From Agarilytica rhodophyticola (GTDB lineage: Bacteria > Pseudomonadota > Gammaproteobacteria > Pseudomonadales > Cellvibrionaceae), in contig NZ_CP020038.1 of the NCBI RefSeq assembly GCF_002157225.2, positions 4,742,501-4,806,500 on the forward strand: DNA of 64,000 nt, given 5' to 3'. The position numbers were made by a program, and so were the translations under genes. Positions 24,892 to 37,600 of this stretch are shown here, in pieces. Under the pieces are notes generated by a model. The model saw nothing but the letters and a program-made list of their open reading frames with translations. It searched no databases and was not told the origin of the DNA. Positions within the stretch are counted from its first letter, which is position 1, and every line of letters begins with the position of its first letter.

Positions 24892-27800
24892 TTATACCGC
24901 CTCGTTCTCTGCTTTCACTTCAGCTTTATTTTCACTCTTGCCAGAATCTATCGCACTTTCACTTTTTTCACCTTCGCTTACATTGCCAGATACTTTTTTT
25001 TGTGCCGCCAAAGCTGCCCTTTGCTCTGGTGTCATCTGTTGTAATTTAAGACGTATACGAGCGGTGGCTTCGGTTTTACCCGGTGCACTTTCGCGAGCGA
25101 TTATGGCTTCGGCTAACTGGGCGACTGAAGGATGTTCGAAAACAATTCCCGGTGCTAATTCCATCTGTAATAAACGACATATACGAGCGGAAATTTTTAT
25201 CGCTAATAAGGAATGCCCTCCCATGTCAAAGAAATTGTGTTGTACACCTAAAGAATCGACACGTAATTGCTCTTGCCAAATATTCACTAATAATTTTTCT
25301 AAATTATTTCTCGGCGCAATAAAAGTGGTTTTTATTAATGGTGCTGCGGGTAGCGCTTTTCTGTCAACCTTACCGTTTGCAGTAATAGGCATTGTATCGA
25401 GCACGATAAACTGCTGGGGCACCATATAGTCTGGCACGTGCTGTTTTAGGTAAGTTATCAGCGCATCACGATCAAATGTTTGTTGCTCATTGCCAGCGTT
25501 ATCATGACTAGCATAATCACTAGCCACTGTAAGATAAGCTATCAATTGTTCATTCTCCCCTTGAGATGCCACCATAACTAACGCTTTATTTACGCTCTTA
25601 TGACGCATTAGTAACGCTTCAATTTCACCACTTTCGATGCGATAACCGCGAATTTTCAACTGGTGATCACGTCTACCTAAAAGTGTAATATCACCATTAG
25701 CCTGTACCCTTGCCAAGTCGCCACTGCGATACATACGCACGCCGGGCGTGTTAGCAAAAGGATCGGGTAACATAACGGCGGCAGAAATAGCCGGCTTGTG
25801 CAAATACCCAGAACTCAACTGTGCTCCGCCGATATAAACTTCACCCACAGTGCCAGTAGCAGCTATCTGCATAGTCGAATCTAGCACGTAGATATGACTT
25901 CCAGGCATCACCTGCTCAAGAGAAACCGGTGAGTTTAAGTCATAGTCCTGATCGATTTCTTTTGGCAATTCTTTGACTAGAACACCCACTGTAGTTTCGG
26001 TTGGCCCGTAATGATTAAAAATACGTAACGTACTATTTGATAATTGCTTATTTGATAACTTAAGAGAGGCTGCACGTATTTTTTGAAGGAGCTTTGGTGG
26101 GCAGGATTCTCCTCCTAAAATTAAACGTTTTTTCGGCAAAAAAGAAATACTGTCATCAAGTTCTTCGCTACCTAGTAAAGCGTCAAGATGGGAAGGCACA
26201 ATTTTCATGCAATCTAAGGGCATCTGCTGAGCGCGTTTATTTAATAATTCACTTTGAATGCAGGTGGCTTGATCGAGGATATGTAAACATCCCCCCGTGC
26301 ATAAGGCAGGAAAAATCATCGTATTACCAAGATCCGCCACTAGAGTTGAGCTTAAGCCATAGTGCCAAGAAGAGCGCCAAGAAGAGTCGCCGTCTTTACC
26401 AACGGCTTCTTTATTTATTTTTAAGGGATCTAAAGAAGCAGTATTAAATTTAAGCGTATTAAGCTCAAGGTTCTCTACCGCCCCTGCAATATAGTGATTT
26501 AACTGCCCGTGCTCAATAACAACCCCCTTGGGACGACCGGTAGTGCCTGAGGTATAAATAATATAAGCTGGACTCTTAGAGGTAATAATTCTCTGCGGCG
26601 GTAGTTTTGGAAATAGTTGTGAAGACGGCTTATAATCTTCACTAGCCCCATTCTCATTTTTTTGAGGATTTGTATATTCTTGTACAAGAATACTAAGTAT
26701 AAGATGACGAGACGCTTTCCAGTTTTGGCCGTCGTTGAACGTTTGAAAGAATTCATCACTGGAAACACCGGCTACACTATCGGTAGCGGTAATTAAAAAT
26801 GCCTCGGCATCTTCAACTATGCTTCTCACCCTACCGATAGGCTGCTGCGGTTCTAATGGAATAAAACAAGCACCTGCTTTTAATACTGCCAATAAAGTAA
26901 CAATATAATTTCCCGTGCGTTCTAAACAAATGGCTACCTTAGAGTTGTAATCCACGCCTTTCGCTATTAAAGCATGTGCCAGCTGATTGCTGTCGCGTTC
27001 GAGATCATAATAACGCCAACGCTGATGATCATCAATTAGAGCCAAGGCATCGGGGTAATGTTGAGCAATATGCGTAATTTGCTTTGGCACATTACTATTG
27101 CTATCAACAAGTGTGTTATTAGATATATCACTTCGATGCAGAGCAGAACGCCAAGCTCGTTCTTGTTCACCAATAATGCTGTATTTTGTAAGGTTTTGTG
27201 AGGATTGACTTGCTATATTTTTTAACAGGCAAAGAAACTGTTGTAATAATAGAGCAGCAGCTCCTCGGTCAATCCGTGTCGAATCATAATCAAGTTGCAG
27301 TGAGAGATCATTTTCTTTTCTACTCTCTTCGCCACACATATCTAACTGACAGTGTAAACGCAAAGCAAAAGGTTCTTGGGCCAGTGCTAGCGCAGCAGAA
27401 GCAAAATTTAGAGTCGCTGGGACAGAGCTTGTTGCGAAGGTTTCGTTTTTTACAGCACCTTCGCCAGCGCTAAATTCATAGGCAAAATGACTAAATATTT
27501 TTAATAGCTCAGGATCTGAAGGTGCCATCTCCTGCCATTCACGCATCGAAGCCATGTGCTCTGTTATACGTGGCAGAGTGTTAGCTAAAGAAGCTTCAGG
27601 TGGAAAATTCAAAGTAACAGGTAATGGGCGCAAGAATAAGCCAAAACTCGATGTTAATTCCTCATAATCTTCACGACAATCATGTAACCAACTTATATGT
27701 ACAGTATTTGTCTGTGTATGACGACTGAGTAAGGAGGCCCAGGCAAGGAGCAACAAACTCTCTAGCGGGTCACTATCATCTTGGCAGGCATCTTCATCCA

Positions 27801-28638
27801 TGTGCACTTTTTCCTGCGCAAGTGTCACTAACTGCTGTCGTAACTCCGGGCTTAGACTTTCGCACAGTGGTGCATAATCTTCAGGATTGGAATAGCAGTA
27901 AGCATGATTTGTGTGTGAGCGTTTTAATAAAAACTCAGGCAGCCCTTGCTCTTTTGCTGCGGCGGTATGTTTTTGCCAAAAGCTATGGGCTTGTTCTGCT
28001 GTTTCATCTTCGGCCATGTCATAAAGCCACTCAGAAAACTGCGGGTAGCCAATGAATTCATCTTCATCAACGTAATAGTCACTTTGATAAGCGGCGGCTA
28101 ACGCCCGAGTAAAACGAGTCAGACTTCCTCGATCAGCCGATAGTGCCGGCATCGCTACGACTAAATAATGACAAGCCTGATTTTCCCCTGGAAAAAGATC
28201 ACAGCTTAAGGTGGTTTGTCTTTCATCTTGACTGCTATTTTCATTTTCTACGGCAGAATCTGCCATAACTTTACTCACCAGAGCTTGCGCTATATTTGCT
28301 TGTGCTAAATGTGCTTGTGATGCAAATTGCGAGCTTAACTCTAACAGGGCTTCAGCCTCGTGAATTTGCCAAGCAATCAATGTTTCATCCATTGTAAGCA
28401 CTTCTTGTACGAGACCATCGATGCCCGGCAATTTACGATAGTGGCTACGCAGTGCATCTTGTGTCGCGACGACGTCGGTGATCGCTTTGTGCAAAGCTTG
28501 ATTGTCAAGAACCCCGTCTATACGGATGCAGAGAGCTATAGTAGGCAAGTTCAAGGATTCACCCTGCCAATGATTAAAACCTGCAAGATTTATCTGTTGT
28601 ATCGTCGATAAACGCAAACACTGTGCTGTATCTTTCAT
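24892..28638 (-). CDS. NRPS, interface domain-A(Asp)-T (module 7, second part)
   Basis: 1248 residues. Residues 1-475 are condensation-like, but the HHxxxDxW site reads P164-A-L-S-A-D169-R-G, so both catalytic His residues are gone. This fits the interface domain known from siderophore synthetases, which recruits a beta-hydroxylase rather than making a peptide bond. A domain ~520-1095 (SGTTGRPKG near 697, NHYGPTE near 877) has pocket code DLTKIGHVGK, close to the Asp code DLTKVGHIGK. T domain with GGHSL near 1140. The last ~60 residues are Lys/Glu-rich and may be a docking tail. The active condensation domain and hydroxylase for this module are at the C-terminus of the preceding protein. The ATG at 28638 is chosen; the longer frame would use a TTG. 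Confidence 0.9.
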   Translation of the reverse strand: MKDTAQCLRLSTIQQINLAGFNHWQGESLNLPTIALCIRIDGVLDNQALHKAITDVVATQDALRSHYRKLPGIDGLVQEVLTMDETLIAWQIHEAEALLELSSQFASQAHLAQANIAQALVSKVMADSAVENENSSQDERQTTLSCDLFPGENQACHYLVVAMPALSADRGSLTRFTRALAAAYQSDYYVDEDEFIGYPQFSEWLYDMAEDETAEQAHSFWQKHTAAAKEQGLPEFLLKRSHTNHAYCYSNPEDYAPLCESLSPELRQQLVTLAQEKVHMDEDACQDDSDPLESLLLLAWASLLSRHTQTNTVHISWLHDCREDYEELTSSFGLFLRPLPVTLNFPPEASLANTLPRITEHMASMREWQEMAPSDPELLKIFSHFAYEFSAGEGAVKNETFATSSVPATLNFASAALALAQEPFALRLHCQLDMCGEESRKENDLSLQLDYDSTRIDRGAAALLLQQFLCLLKNIASQSSQNLTKYSIIGEQERAWRSALHRSDISNNTLVDSNSNVPKQITHIAQHYPDALALIDDHQRWRYYDLERDSNQLAHALIAKGVDYNSKVAICLERTGNYIVTLLAVLKAGACFIPLEPQQPIGRVRSIVEDAEAFLITATDSVAGVSSDEFFQTFNDGQNWKASRHLILSILVQEYTNPQKNENGASEDYKPSSQLFPKLPPQRIITSKSPAYIIYTSGTTGRPKGVVIEHGQLNHYIAGAVENLELNTLKFNTASLDPLKINKEAVGKDGDSSWRSSWHYGLSSTLVADLGNTMIFPALCTGGCLHILDQATCIQSELLNKRAQQMPLDCMKIVPSHLDALLGSEELDDSISFLPKKRLILGGESCPPKLLQKIRAASLKLSNKQLSNSTLRIFNHYGPTETTVGVLVKELPKEIDQDYDLNSPVSLEQVMPGSHIYVLDSTMQIAATGTVGEVYIGGAQLSSGYLHKPAISAAVMLPDPFANTPGVRMYRSGDLARVQANGDITLLGRRDHQLKIRGYRIESGEIEALLMRHKSVNKALVMVASQGENEQLIAYLTVASDYASHDNAGNEQQTFDRDALITYLKQHVPDYMVPQQFIVLDTMPITANGKVDRKALPAAPLIKTTFIAPRNNLEKLLVNIWQEQLRVDSLGVQHNFFDMGGHSLLAIKISARICRLLQMELAPGIVFEHPSVAQLAEAIIARESAPGKTEATARIRLKLQQMTPEQRAALAAQKKVSGNVSEGEKSESAIDSGKSENKAEVKAENEAV

Positions 28639-28696
28639 AATTATCAAAGCATCAAAAAAATTAACGTGTTAAAAACCATCAAGGCCAAAAAATTAT

Positions 28697-31600
28697 CTAA
28701 GCAGTGGTAAAAGGCTTAGATACCGTATGCGGTGCAGAAAAAACCTCTTTTCGAGCTTGCAGCTCTGCCATAGCTACAGCGATTTTACGTGGCCCTTCAA
28801 AAGGATCTCGGGCATGAGCAACTAGCATGTTATCTACCATTAATACATCCCCTTGCTGCCAATCAAAACGTATCGCAAGAGACTCGTAAGTTGCCAAAAT
28901 TTGTTGCACGGTCGAATCATCAATCGGTGTACCGTCACCGTAATAAACATGACGGGGTAAACCTTCAAGGCCAACAAGCGACATTAAATCCTCGCGTACA
29001 TCAGCTTCAAGGCAAGCGGCGTGGTGAAGTTGTATTTGGTTAAAAAAACTTTTCTCGCCGGTTAGAGGATGACAAATAACCGCCGGAGAATGCTCGCGAA
29101 TCTGCAAGCCCTGCTGACCAAACCACTCAAACTCTGCTCCTGCTTCTCGGCAGAGTTTTTCTACATCAGCACGTTTTTCAGTTTTAAAATAATCCTGCCA
29201 GCTAACATCCAAGCGCGGAGTAAAATTACGCACATAAAGCAAATGTTTGCGCTCGAATGTGTCAACTACAGCTTTGGGAAGCTTTCGATAAACTTCACGA
29301 CAATCGACAATAGGTGTTGCCCCACCACTTTGAGCCACCGTTTGAGAAAAGAACCATTGCAGGCGCGGCCAACGATGCATATGTGAACTTTCGTTATGAT
29401 AAAGAATCATTTGGTTTTCAGGATATGGCGTCGATTTATAAATACGCTTACCCGATTCTTCTTTTGGCAGATCGCCATAGCTACCATGTAGATTGGGACA
29501 GATTGCTTGTGCAAAGGCTTCAAATTCACGGGCATCCTGCAAACGAAAACCTCGAAATAATACTGCACCATATTGCTGCAGTTGACTTTCAATAGTATCT
29601 CGTTGAGTCTTAGCCCAATGGAGAGGGTCTAGTGCCTCCAACGCAGGACTGATAATAAGAGGCATTTTTTTTACAGGTGTCGTTTTTAAAGGTGCTGTTT
29701 TTGAGGAAACGCTTGCCGAAAAGTGCGAGGTTTTTACCCACTCCTGGCTGTCTGCATGCAATGCTTTAGCCTTGGTTTTTTTCAGTTTACCTAATTTTCT
29801 AAGCTTATTTTTTGTTTGCATAGTGCTTTGTTGTTTAGTGTCCACTAAACGATATTGGTTAATAGTATGGGAAGGGGTTTCTATTATTTGTTCGAGTAAA
29901 AATTGCCAGGCCTTAGCCAGCCGATCTATTGTTGTAGGTTTAAATAAATCGCGGCGATACACCCATCGAGCGTTGAGATCTTCCCCCACTTCAACGCCTT
30001 CGTCATTGTCGATAAATAAAGCCATATCAAAACGCGATGAAATATGAGGATTATTCATTGTAGTTACGGTTAAACCTGGTAAAGACAAGGACTCCTGTTC
30101 TAGGTTTTGCATGACAAACAATACTTGCACAAGAGGCGACATACTCTCGATACGCGCTAACTGCATAACCTCAACAATCTGTTCAAAAGGAACGCTTTGA
30201 TGCGCAAATGCATCTAAAACAATGTTTTTAAAGTTATTTAAAAAACTTTCAAAAGCTAGGCTGCTATCTATCTTGCTGCGAATAGGTAAAACATTGATAA
30301 AGAAACCTATTAGATTCTCTAAGGATGGGTGTGGACGGTTGGCTACGTCCGTACCTACCACCACATCATCACAGGCCATTTCTTTGTGTAGCAGCAACTG
30401 AAACGTGGCCATCAACACCATAAATAAGGTAGCGCCTTGATGATGAGCGAGACTCTTCAAAGCGACAACCTGCTCTGCCTTAATAGTAAATGAGTAAACA
30501 TCACCGCTATAGGATTGAACAGACGGGCGTTCGTTATCCAAGGGTAACGCTTGCACACCGCTATAGCCCGCTAAGTTTTCACGCCAATATGCTTGTTGTT
30601 CTAACGCCCATTTACCCTGCCAGTTTTTTCTCTGCCAATGTGCATAGTCGCTATATTGAATGTCGAGTGTCGGCAAACGTGGCTGCTCACCATTTATATA
30701 GGCGCAATAACACTCGGTAAATTCACGCTGTGCTATGGCCATTGACCAGGCATCGCTGGCAACGTGATGTATCGTTAATTGTAAGATATGATCATCGTTC
30801 GCAAGCTTTAACAACTGAACTCTAAAGGGTATATCCGCAGCGAGATCAAAGGGTATCTCGGCGAATGCACTTAACGCTTGCTTTACTACCTCATCATCGA
30901 ATGAAGCTCCTAACAATGTTATATGATCAATGGCTACTGATGCCGCTGTCTTTATTTCCTGTACATCTTCTTCTATGCCATCGATCACAGCAGAAGCAAA
31001 ACATGTACGTAGTACTGTGTGACGAGCGACGATACTATCGATACTGTAGCTGATCGCGTCTTCATTAATATCGCCCTGTAAGCGTATCAGTGCAGACATA
31101 TTATAAGCATTTGAAGTAGCGCTCTCACAGCTTCCAGCAGCAGTGCTACTCATCTTGGTCTCAGTGCTCAAACGCTGTAACAACCATAAGCGCTGTTGCT
31201 GGAACGACAAAGGTAGAGGCTTTGCTGAATCTGCAACATCAAGGGTTGGCAAGGCATTTAGCTCTTGTTTGAGCTCTGGTTTTTCTTGTGACTGCTGTTG
31301 ATGCCAATGTGCTAATTGCGCTACCGTGGGATGTTCAAAAACCACACGTAAGCCAAAATTACCTTGCCATTCAGGCAATTGGCGCAAACGTGCCACAAGT
31401 TGACTGGCTAACAAGGAATGACCACCAAGTCGGAAAAAATTATCGTGCCGCCCTACTTTTTCTCGGTCAGTATTATCTAACTTTAATAACTCGCACCAAA
31501 GATCAGCCAGTTGTTGTTCCAAGGCATCAGTTGGTGCTTCAAAACTATTATCATCTAGCCGGGAATCTGAACGTGTTATGGCGAGGTTTTGCAGCCGCTT

Positions 31601-34600
31601 ACGATCCACTTTACCACTTGAATTTAAGGGTAAATTATCCATTTTAATAAGCTGACGCGGGCGCATATATTCAGGCAAATCCTGTGCAAGAGCATCTTCA
31701 AGAATTTTATTTTCATCCGCAGTATGATCGCCGTCAACGGCTACCCAATAGGCCACCAGCTCACCGTTATTAAGCACTACCGCAGCTTCGGCAACGACAC
31801 CTTGACGACACAAACATGCTTCAATTTCAAATAGCTCGATACGGTAACCGTGCAATTTAATTTGGCCATCTCGACGACCGTGGTATTGAAGCTGGCCATT
31901 AGGCAGCAGGCGCACATAATCCCCAGTGCAATAAAGACGACTGCCATCATTTGCAAATGGATTAGCGATAAAAGCAGTTGCAGTAAGATCTGCACGCTTT
32001 GCGTAGCCCCTTGCCAAACCCTCTCCACCGATATAAAGCATGCCTAGAGCGCCCTGGGGCACGGGCCTTAGCCATTCATCGAGAAGGTAGCACTGAGTGT
32101 TATCAATCGGCCTACCAAGACTTACTGTAGAAGATGGCTGTGCCGCCTCAAGTAAGTTGCCATCCACCTCTGCCAATGATGACCATATGGTTGTTTCTGT
32201 AGGTCCATAGACATTGAACAACGTTACTTCTTTCGCTAATAAACTTCGAGCAAGGTCTATAGGCAGTGCTTCACCACCGCATAATACTTTTATACCTGAT
32301 CTTGTAGGCCATGGCTGAGATGCCGTCATTAACATACGCCAAGTGGCTGGTGTCGCTTGCATAACAGATACTTGATGAGATTGCATCAGCGCTACCAAAG
32401 CGTCGGGATCACGTCTTTGCTCTTCACTAGCCAGCACCACACAAGCACCACATGTGAGCGGCAACCAAAGTTCGAGGGCAGCGATATCAAAGGCCACCGT
32501 GGTTACCGCCAATAAACGATCTGAGGATTTAAGTTCCAAGTTTTTTTGCAGACTATTAAGAAAGTTATCCAGCGCACGATAACTCACCTGAACCCCTTTA
32601 GGGTTGCCTGTGGAGCCGGAAGTAAAAATGGTATACGCCAACTGCTGTGGATGTTTTTTGTATTTATTTACTCGTTCGTCCGCATTGTTTTTTAATAATG
32701 GAGCTGAGTCAGCCTCAGCGATTAGACGTTCAATACTTATATTATTGATTACTTGATCGCTTTTTTCATTTAGGTTTTGGTTGTGTTCTGACAATAAGAC
32801 ATCATTCTTTTCACACACCACTAGTTTGGCAGCGGCTTGTCGCAACATATATAAACGGCGGGATATTGGGTGGCTTGGGTCCAGTGGCAAATAGGCGGCT
32901 CCCGCCTTTGCTATTGCTAATAATGTGATAAGTAAATGACGTGTCCTTTGTAAATTAACAGCGACGACAGCGCCTTCTGCAATACCCTGAGCGTGCAACC
33001 AGTTAGCGATACGATCAGATGCTTGATGTAATTCAAGATGGCTCATTACTCCCTTGTCATCAATAACAGCAGGTTGTCTGCTTTGGGTATACGTTTCCAT
33101 TGCAGTAATTCTGCATGGAATTGCACTGCTAGGAATACTTTCGCCTGGAGTAACACATGAAACAACGGATGTATTTATGCTCTTGTTCATGTCATGTTGC
33201 GAATCAGCTAAAAGCAGATCTCGCAAATAGCGCTTAGGTTCACCAAGCATAAGATCCACAAGTCCAACAAATAACTTGCCAATTGAGGCGACAGTGGTCG
33301 GATCAAAAATATCGCTGTTGTACTCTAATTCACCACTATAATGGGGGTACTGTGCACCCGCTGGGCGATGCTCTGTAAGATCGAGAGTCAAGTCGTATTT
33401 AGCGGTGTTAGAAGATATCTTCAGCGAACGTAAACTAATTCCAGCTGCGTAAAGTTGTTCATCATTAACAGCCGCGTGTTGTAAATTAAACATCACCTGG
33501 AACAAAGGGGAACGACTCAAATCACGCTCCTGTTCCAAAAGGCTAACTAATTTTTCAAATGGCATTGCCTGGTGTGCCTGGGCATCCACAACACATCGCT
33601 CTATCTGTGTCATAAACTGATCAATAGTCAGAGCATCATCGATATGTGCTGGCAACACTAAGGTATTAATAAAAAAGCCAACGAGATCTTGTGTTTGCGC
33701 ATGTTCACGACCATTAACAGGTATACCAATGCGAAAATGTTTTTCACCACTGTAACAACGCAAGCAATATTGAAAGACCGCAAGTAAAACCATAAAAGGT
33801 GTCTTGGCGCTTTCTCGACAACGCTTCTGAATTGCCTGATTAAGGTGAGTAGGCCATTCTAAACGGAGCCGCCCACCACGAAAACTTTGCACAGCCGGGC
33901 GCGGTCGATCACAGGGTAAATCTAAGGCGCTGGATGTAGACTGTAATTGTTGCTGCCAAAATTGCGTCAGGGTTTGGAGTTGACTATCACTTAAGTATTG
34001 CCTTTGCCAACAACAATAATCCACATACTGTACTGGTAGCGCAGCGAGAGAATCCCAAGTCGGCTCGTGGGCTTGTTGTTGAAATTGTTGTTGAAATTGT
34101 TGTCGGGGGTTTTGAATACCCTTTTCTGCACTACTTTTATAAGCCAATAAAAACTCTTTAATCAACAACTTCATTGACCAACCATCGGTGCAAATATGAT
34201 GCATGTTAAAAAGTAAAACATGCTTCTGTTCACAAAAACGTAGCACCTGCAAACGTAACAAAGGCGGCTTTGATAAATCAAATACCCATTGACTTTCACG
34301 TTCAATAATATTATCGAGCAAACTTTTAGAAGAGTCTTTATCACTTAGAGATGCACTGAGATCATTAAAACCAACCGTCGCAGCGACATCCTTATACACC
34401 ACCTGAGCTCCTTGTCCGTCAATATTGATAAATCCTGTGCGCAATGGTTCATGTCGTGTAATTAATGCATTCAAGCTAGATTGAATTGCATCGAGATTAA
34501 GTGAGCCTTCTACCTCTAGGGCAACGGGAATATTGTAATGTGAGCTGCCCTGTGAGTACTGATCTAGCCACCAAAGTCGCTCCTGTGAAAAAGATAAAGG

Positions 34601-37600
34601 CCAATGTTTATTTGCATCTGTCTCATGTGGTTGATGGGTAAGTAGTTGATCAGTACGTGGTTGCCGAATAATAGTAGCAACAATTTGCTTATTATTAGCG
34701 CTCGCATCACTCTTGTTCTCGTTGCCCGACTGAGTCGTATTTTCCTTGTTTTTACTTGTCTCGGCAGGCTTAACAGGATCAATAAGCGCTAGCATTCCGG
34801 CAATGGTTTTGCCAGCAAAGAACTGCTTTGGGGTCAATACAATATTCTTTTTTCGGGCTTGAGCCAGCACTTGTAAACTTAGTATGGAGTCGCCGCCTAA
34901 AGCAAAAAAGTTATCGTCAATGCCTACCTCATCACGCACCAGTACATTGCACCATATCGCCGCCAATGTTTTTTCTGTAGGACTCATAGGTGCCGCAAAA
35001 TTTTTATCGTCACTTACCTGCTGCGAATTAGCGGTTGCACTAATTTGATCAATTAAAACAGCACGGTCGACCTTACCATTAGCCAAGCGAGGTAATTGGG
35101 CTAGATAGTGATAGTGCGAGGGAATCATGTATTCCGGTAATACATCCCCTAAAGCCTTATCCAAGTTTTTCTGAGCTTGTTTTTTATTGACCTGTTTATG
35201 ATTGACTTCTTTATGATTGACTTCTTTATGATTGACTTCTTTATGATTGACTTCTTTATGATTGACTTGTTGCTGTATTGAACTTTTCTCACTTAATACA
35301 AGAAAACTATGCAGCTGCACTTGCTGGGTTTGTTGGTGGACATAAGCCAGGACCACCGCATCTTGAATATAAACTTGAGTACGTAATACCTGTTCAATTT
35401 CTCCCAACTCAACACGATAGCCACGCACCTTAATTTGCTGATCTATGCGGCCGAGATACTCCACTTTATTATCAGCACAAAGGCGTACCTGATCTCCAGT
35501 ACGATACATTCGTGCCCCAGGTACATGACTAAAAGGGTCGGGTACAAATTTCTCGGCAGTTAATGCTGCTCTATTCCAATAGCTTTGTGCTACGGCTGGG
35601 CCGCCAATATATAATTCACCACTTGCACCTTTTGGTACTGGAGTTAAAGAAGAATTAAGTATGTAGGTCTGTACTTTCTTTAAAGGAGAACCAAGGGGGA
35701 CATTTTCGCTACGGGTGAGATCACAAGGATAAATAGTATCATCAAAGGTGAAATTATAGCTTAAGACTCCTACAGTAGTTTCAGTAGGGCCGTAGTGATT
35801 CATAACACGACAAGCTGCTCCTAATTCGTTACTCATTGCCTCATGTAACTGATCCACCAAGGCTTTATCAAAAGCTTCTCCGCCAAGCACCAATACTTCA
35901 CGGGGCAATACCTGTGATATAACATCGCCAAGACCTTTAAGATGTGAAGGTGTTATTTTTAAGCAATCTACCGGTTGGCTTTGCAGTGACTTCGCCAGTA
36001 GTGAAGGATCTTCAGAAATAGAACTATCAAGAATACGTAAACACCGACCCGTCAATAATGCCCCATAAACAGCCGTATGGCCAAGATCAGCAGACAAAGA
36101 GCCAAGGCTCAACAATTGAGCCTTAATGCTAAGATCCAGCTGCTCGGTGATACCTTTAACATAGCCAGCGAGATTACCTTGTGTTACACACACCGCTTTA
36201 GGCTTACCTGTTGAACCGGAAGTAAAAATAAAATACGCCGGTAGAGCACTTAATTTTTCTATGTCGTTAACATGTGAATCGGGCAGATCATCAATGTTAA
36301 GTGATGATAAATTATCAAGGTAGAATGTTTTAAGATTAGTTTTAGGGTTATTTTTAGGAATACTTCGCGATAATTCCTCATGCCATAGTCTTTTTTCACT
36401 GACTAGTAAACAAACCTGGGAGTCTTCGAGCAATTCAGCTCGCCGACTTAAAGGCCAGCGAGGATCAAAAGCAACGTAGGCGGCACCTAATTTCCAGACG
36501 GCAATAATCGAGGCAATAAGCTTGGGGGAGTTTTCGAAGCACAACGCAACTCGCTCGCCAGTTCTTACACCGCACCTATAGAAATGTTGAGATAATTGAT
36601 CCGCTACATTATTAAGCTTTTGATAGCTCCATATATCGGCTGTTTTGTTCTCACTGGCTTCGAAATAAAGGGCAGCTTCATCAGGTTGATGTGCAACACT
36701 TTGATGGAACATGGCCAAAGCACTTTCAAAGAAACTATTTTCTGATACTCTGCTTTCTAATATATCGTCTTTATCGTCGCCAAGAAGCGTACTATCAACA
36801 GAATCTATTACTTTATCAAGGCTGCTGAGCGTTTTACAAATTTTCGCTGAGGGCAGATTTAAACTATTTAAACATATCTCTGGCGTCTTACAGACACGCT
36901 CCAGTATCCAAATGAAGTCTTCGAGCATCTGTTCGATAGTAGTGGCTAAAAATATGTCCTTTGCGTATTCCATGCATAAACAAAAATGTCCCTGGTCTTC
37001 AACTCGTAGACTTAAATCGAAGCGAGCCTGATCCGTTTCCTGAGGCAATATATCAACTTTAAGCTCACCCAAGGACAACGCTTCTTTTTGTGGCATCGCT
37101 AGGTAAACAAAAAGAACTTGAAATAAAGGCGAATACTGATCACTGCGTTCTACATCTAAAGCTTCGATAAGATGATCAAACGGAATATCTTGGTTCGCTA
37201 CTGCCTGCTGGCTAGTATCAGACACTGCTTTTAAGGTGTCATTAAAACGTGCAGTGTTTGGAATTTGAGTTCTTAAAACAAGAGTATTTACCAATAAGCC
37301 CACTAAAGGCTCTAATTCACTACGTTGGCGATTGGCAACAGAAGTCCCCAATATTATATCTTCGCTACCAGTATATTGTTGTAGCAAAATATTAAAAACA
37401 GTGAGTAAATACTGATAAACGCTAACTCCATTAACCCTCGCTTGCTCTCTCACAGTAGCACTTAAAGTATCACTTATCGAGAGGCGAATTTCAGCTCCTT
37501 TGTGGTGGCGCTGATCGGCTTTTGGACGTGGCTTATCCAGAGGTAAAGCTAGATATGGAGGACAGTCTTCGAGCTGTTTACGCCAATAATCGAGCTGACG

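Noticed and set aside
35177-35266. The 15-bp repeats as a CRISPR array
   Set aside because: No spacers; the units are directly adjacent and code for VNHKE in frame.
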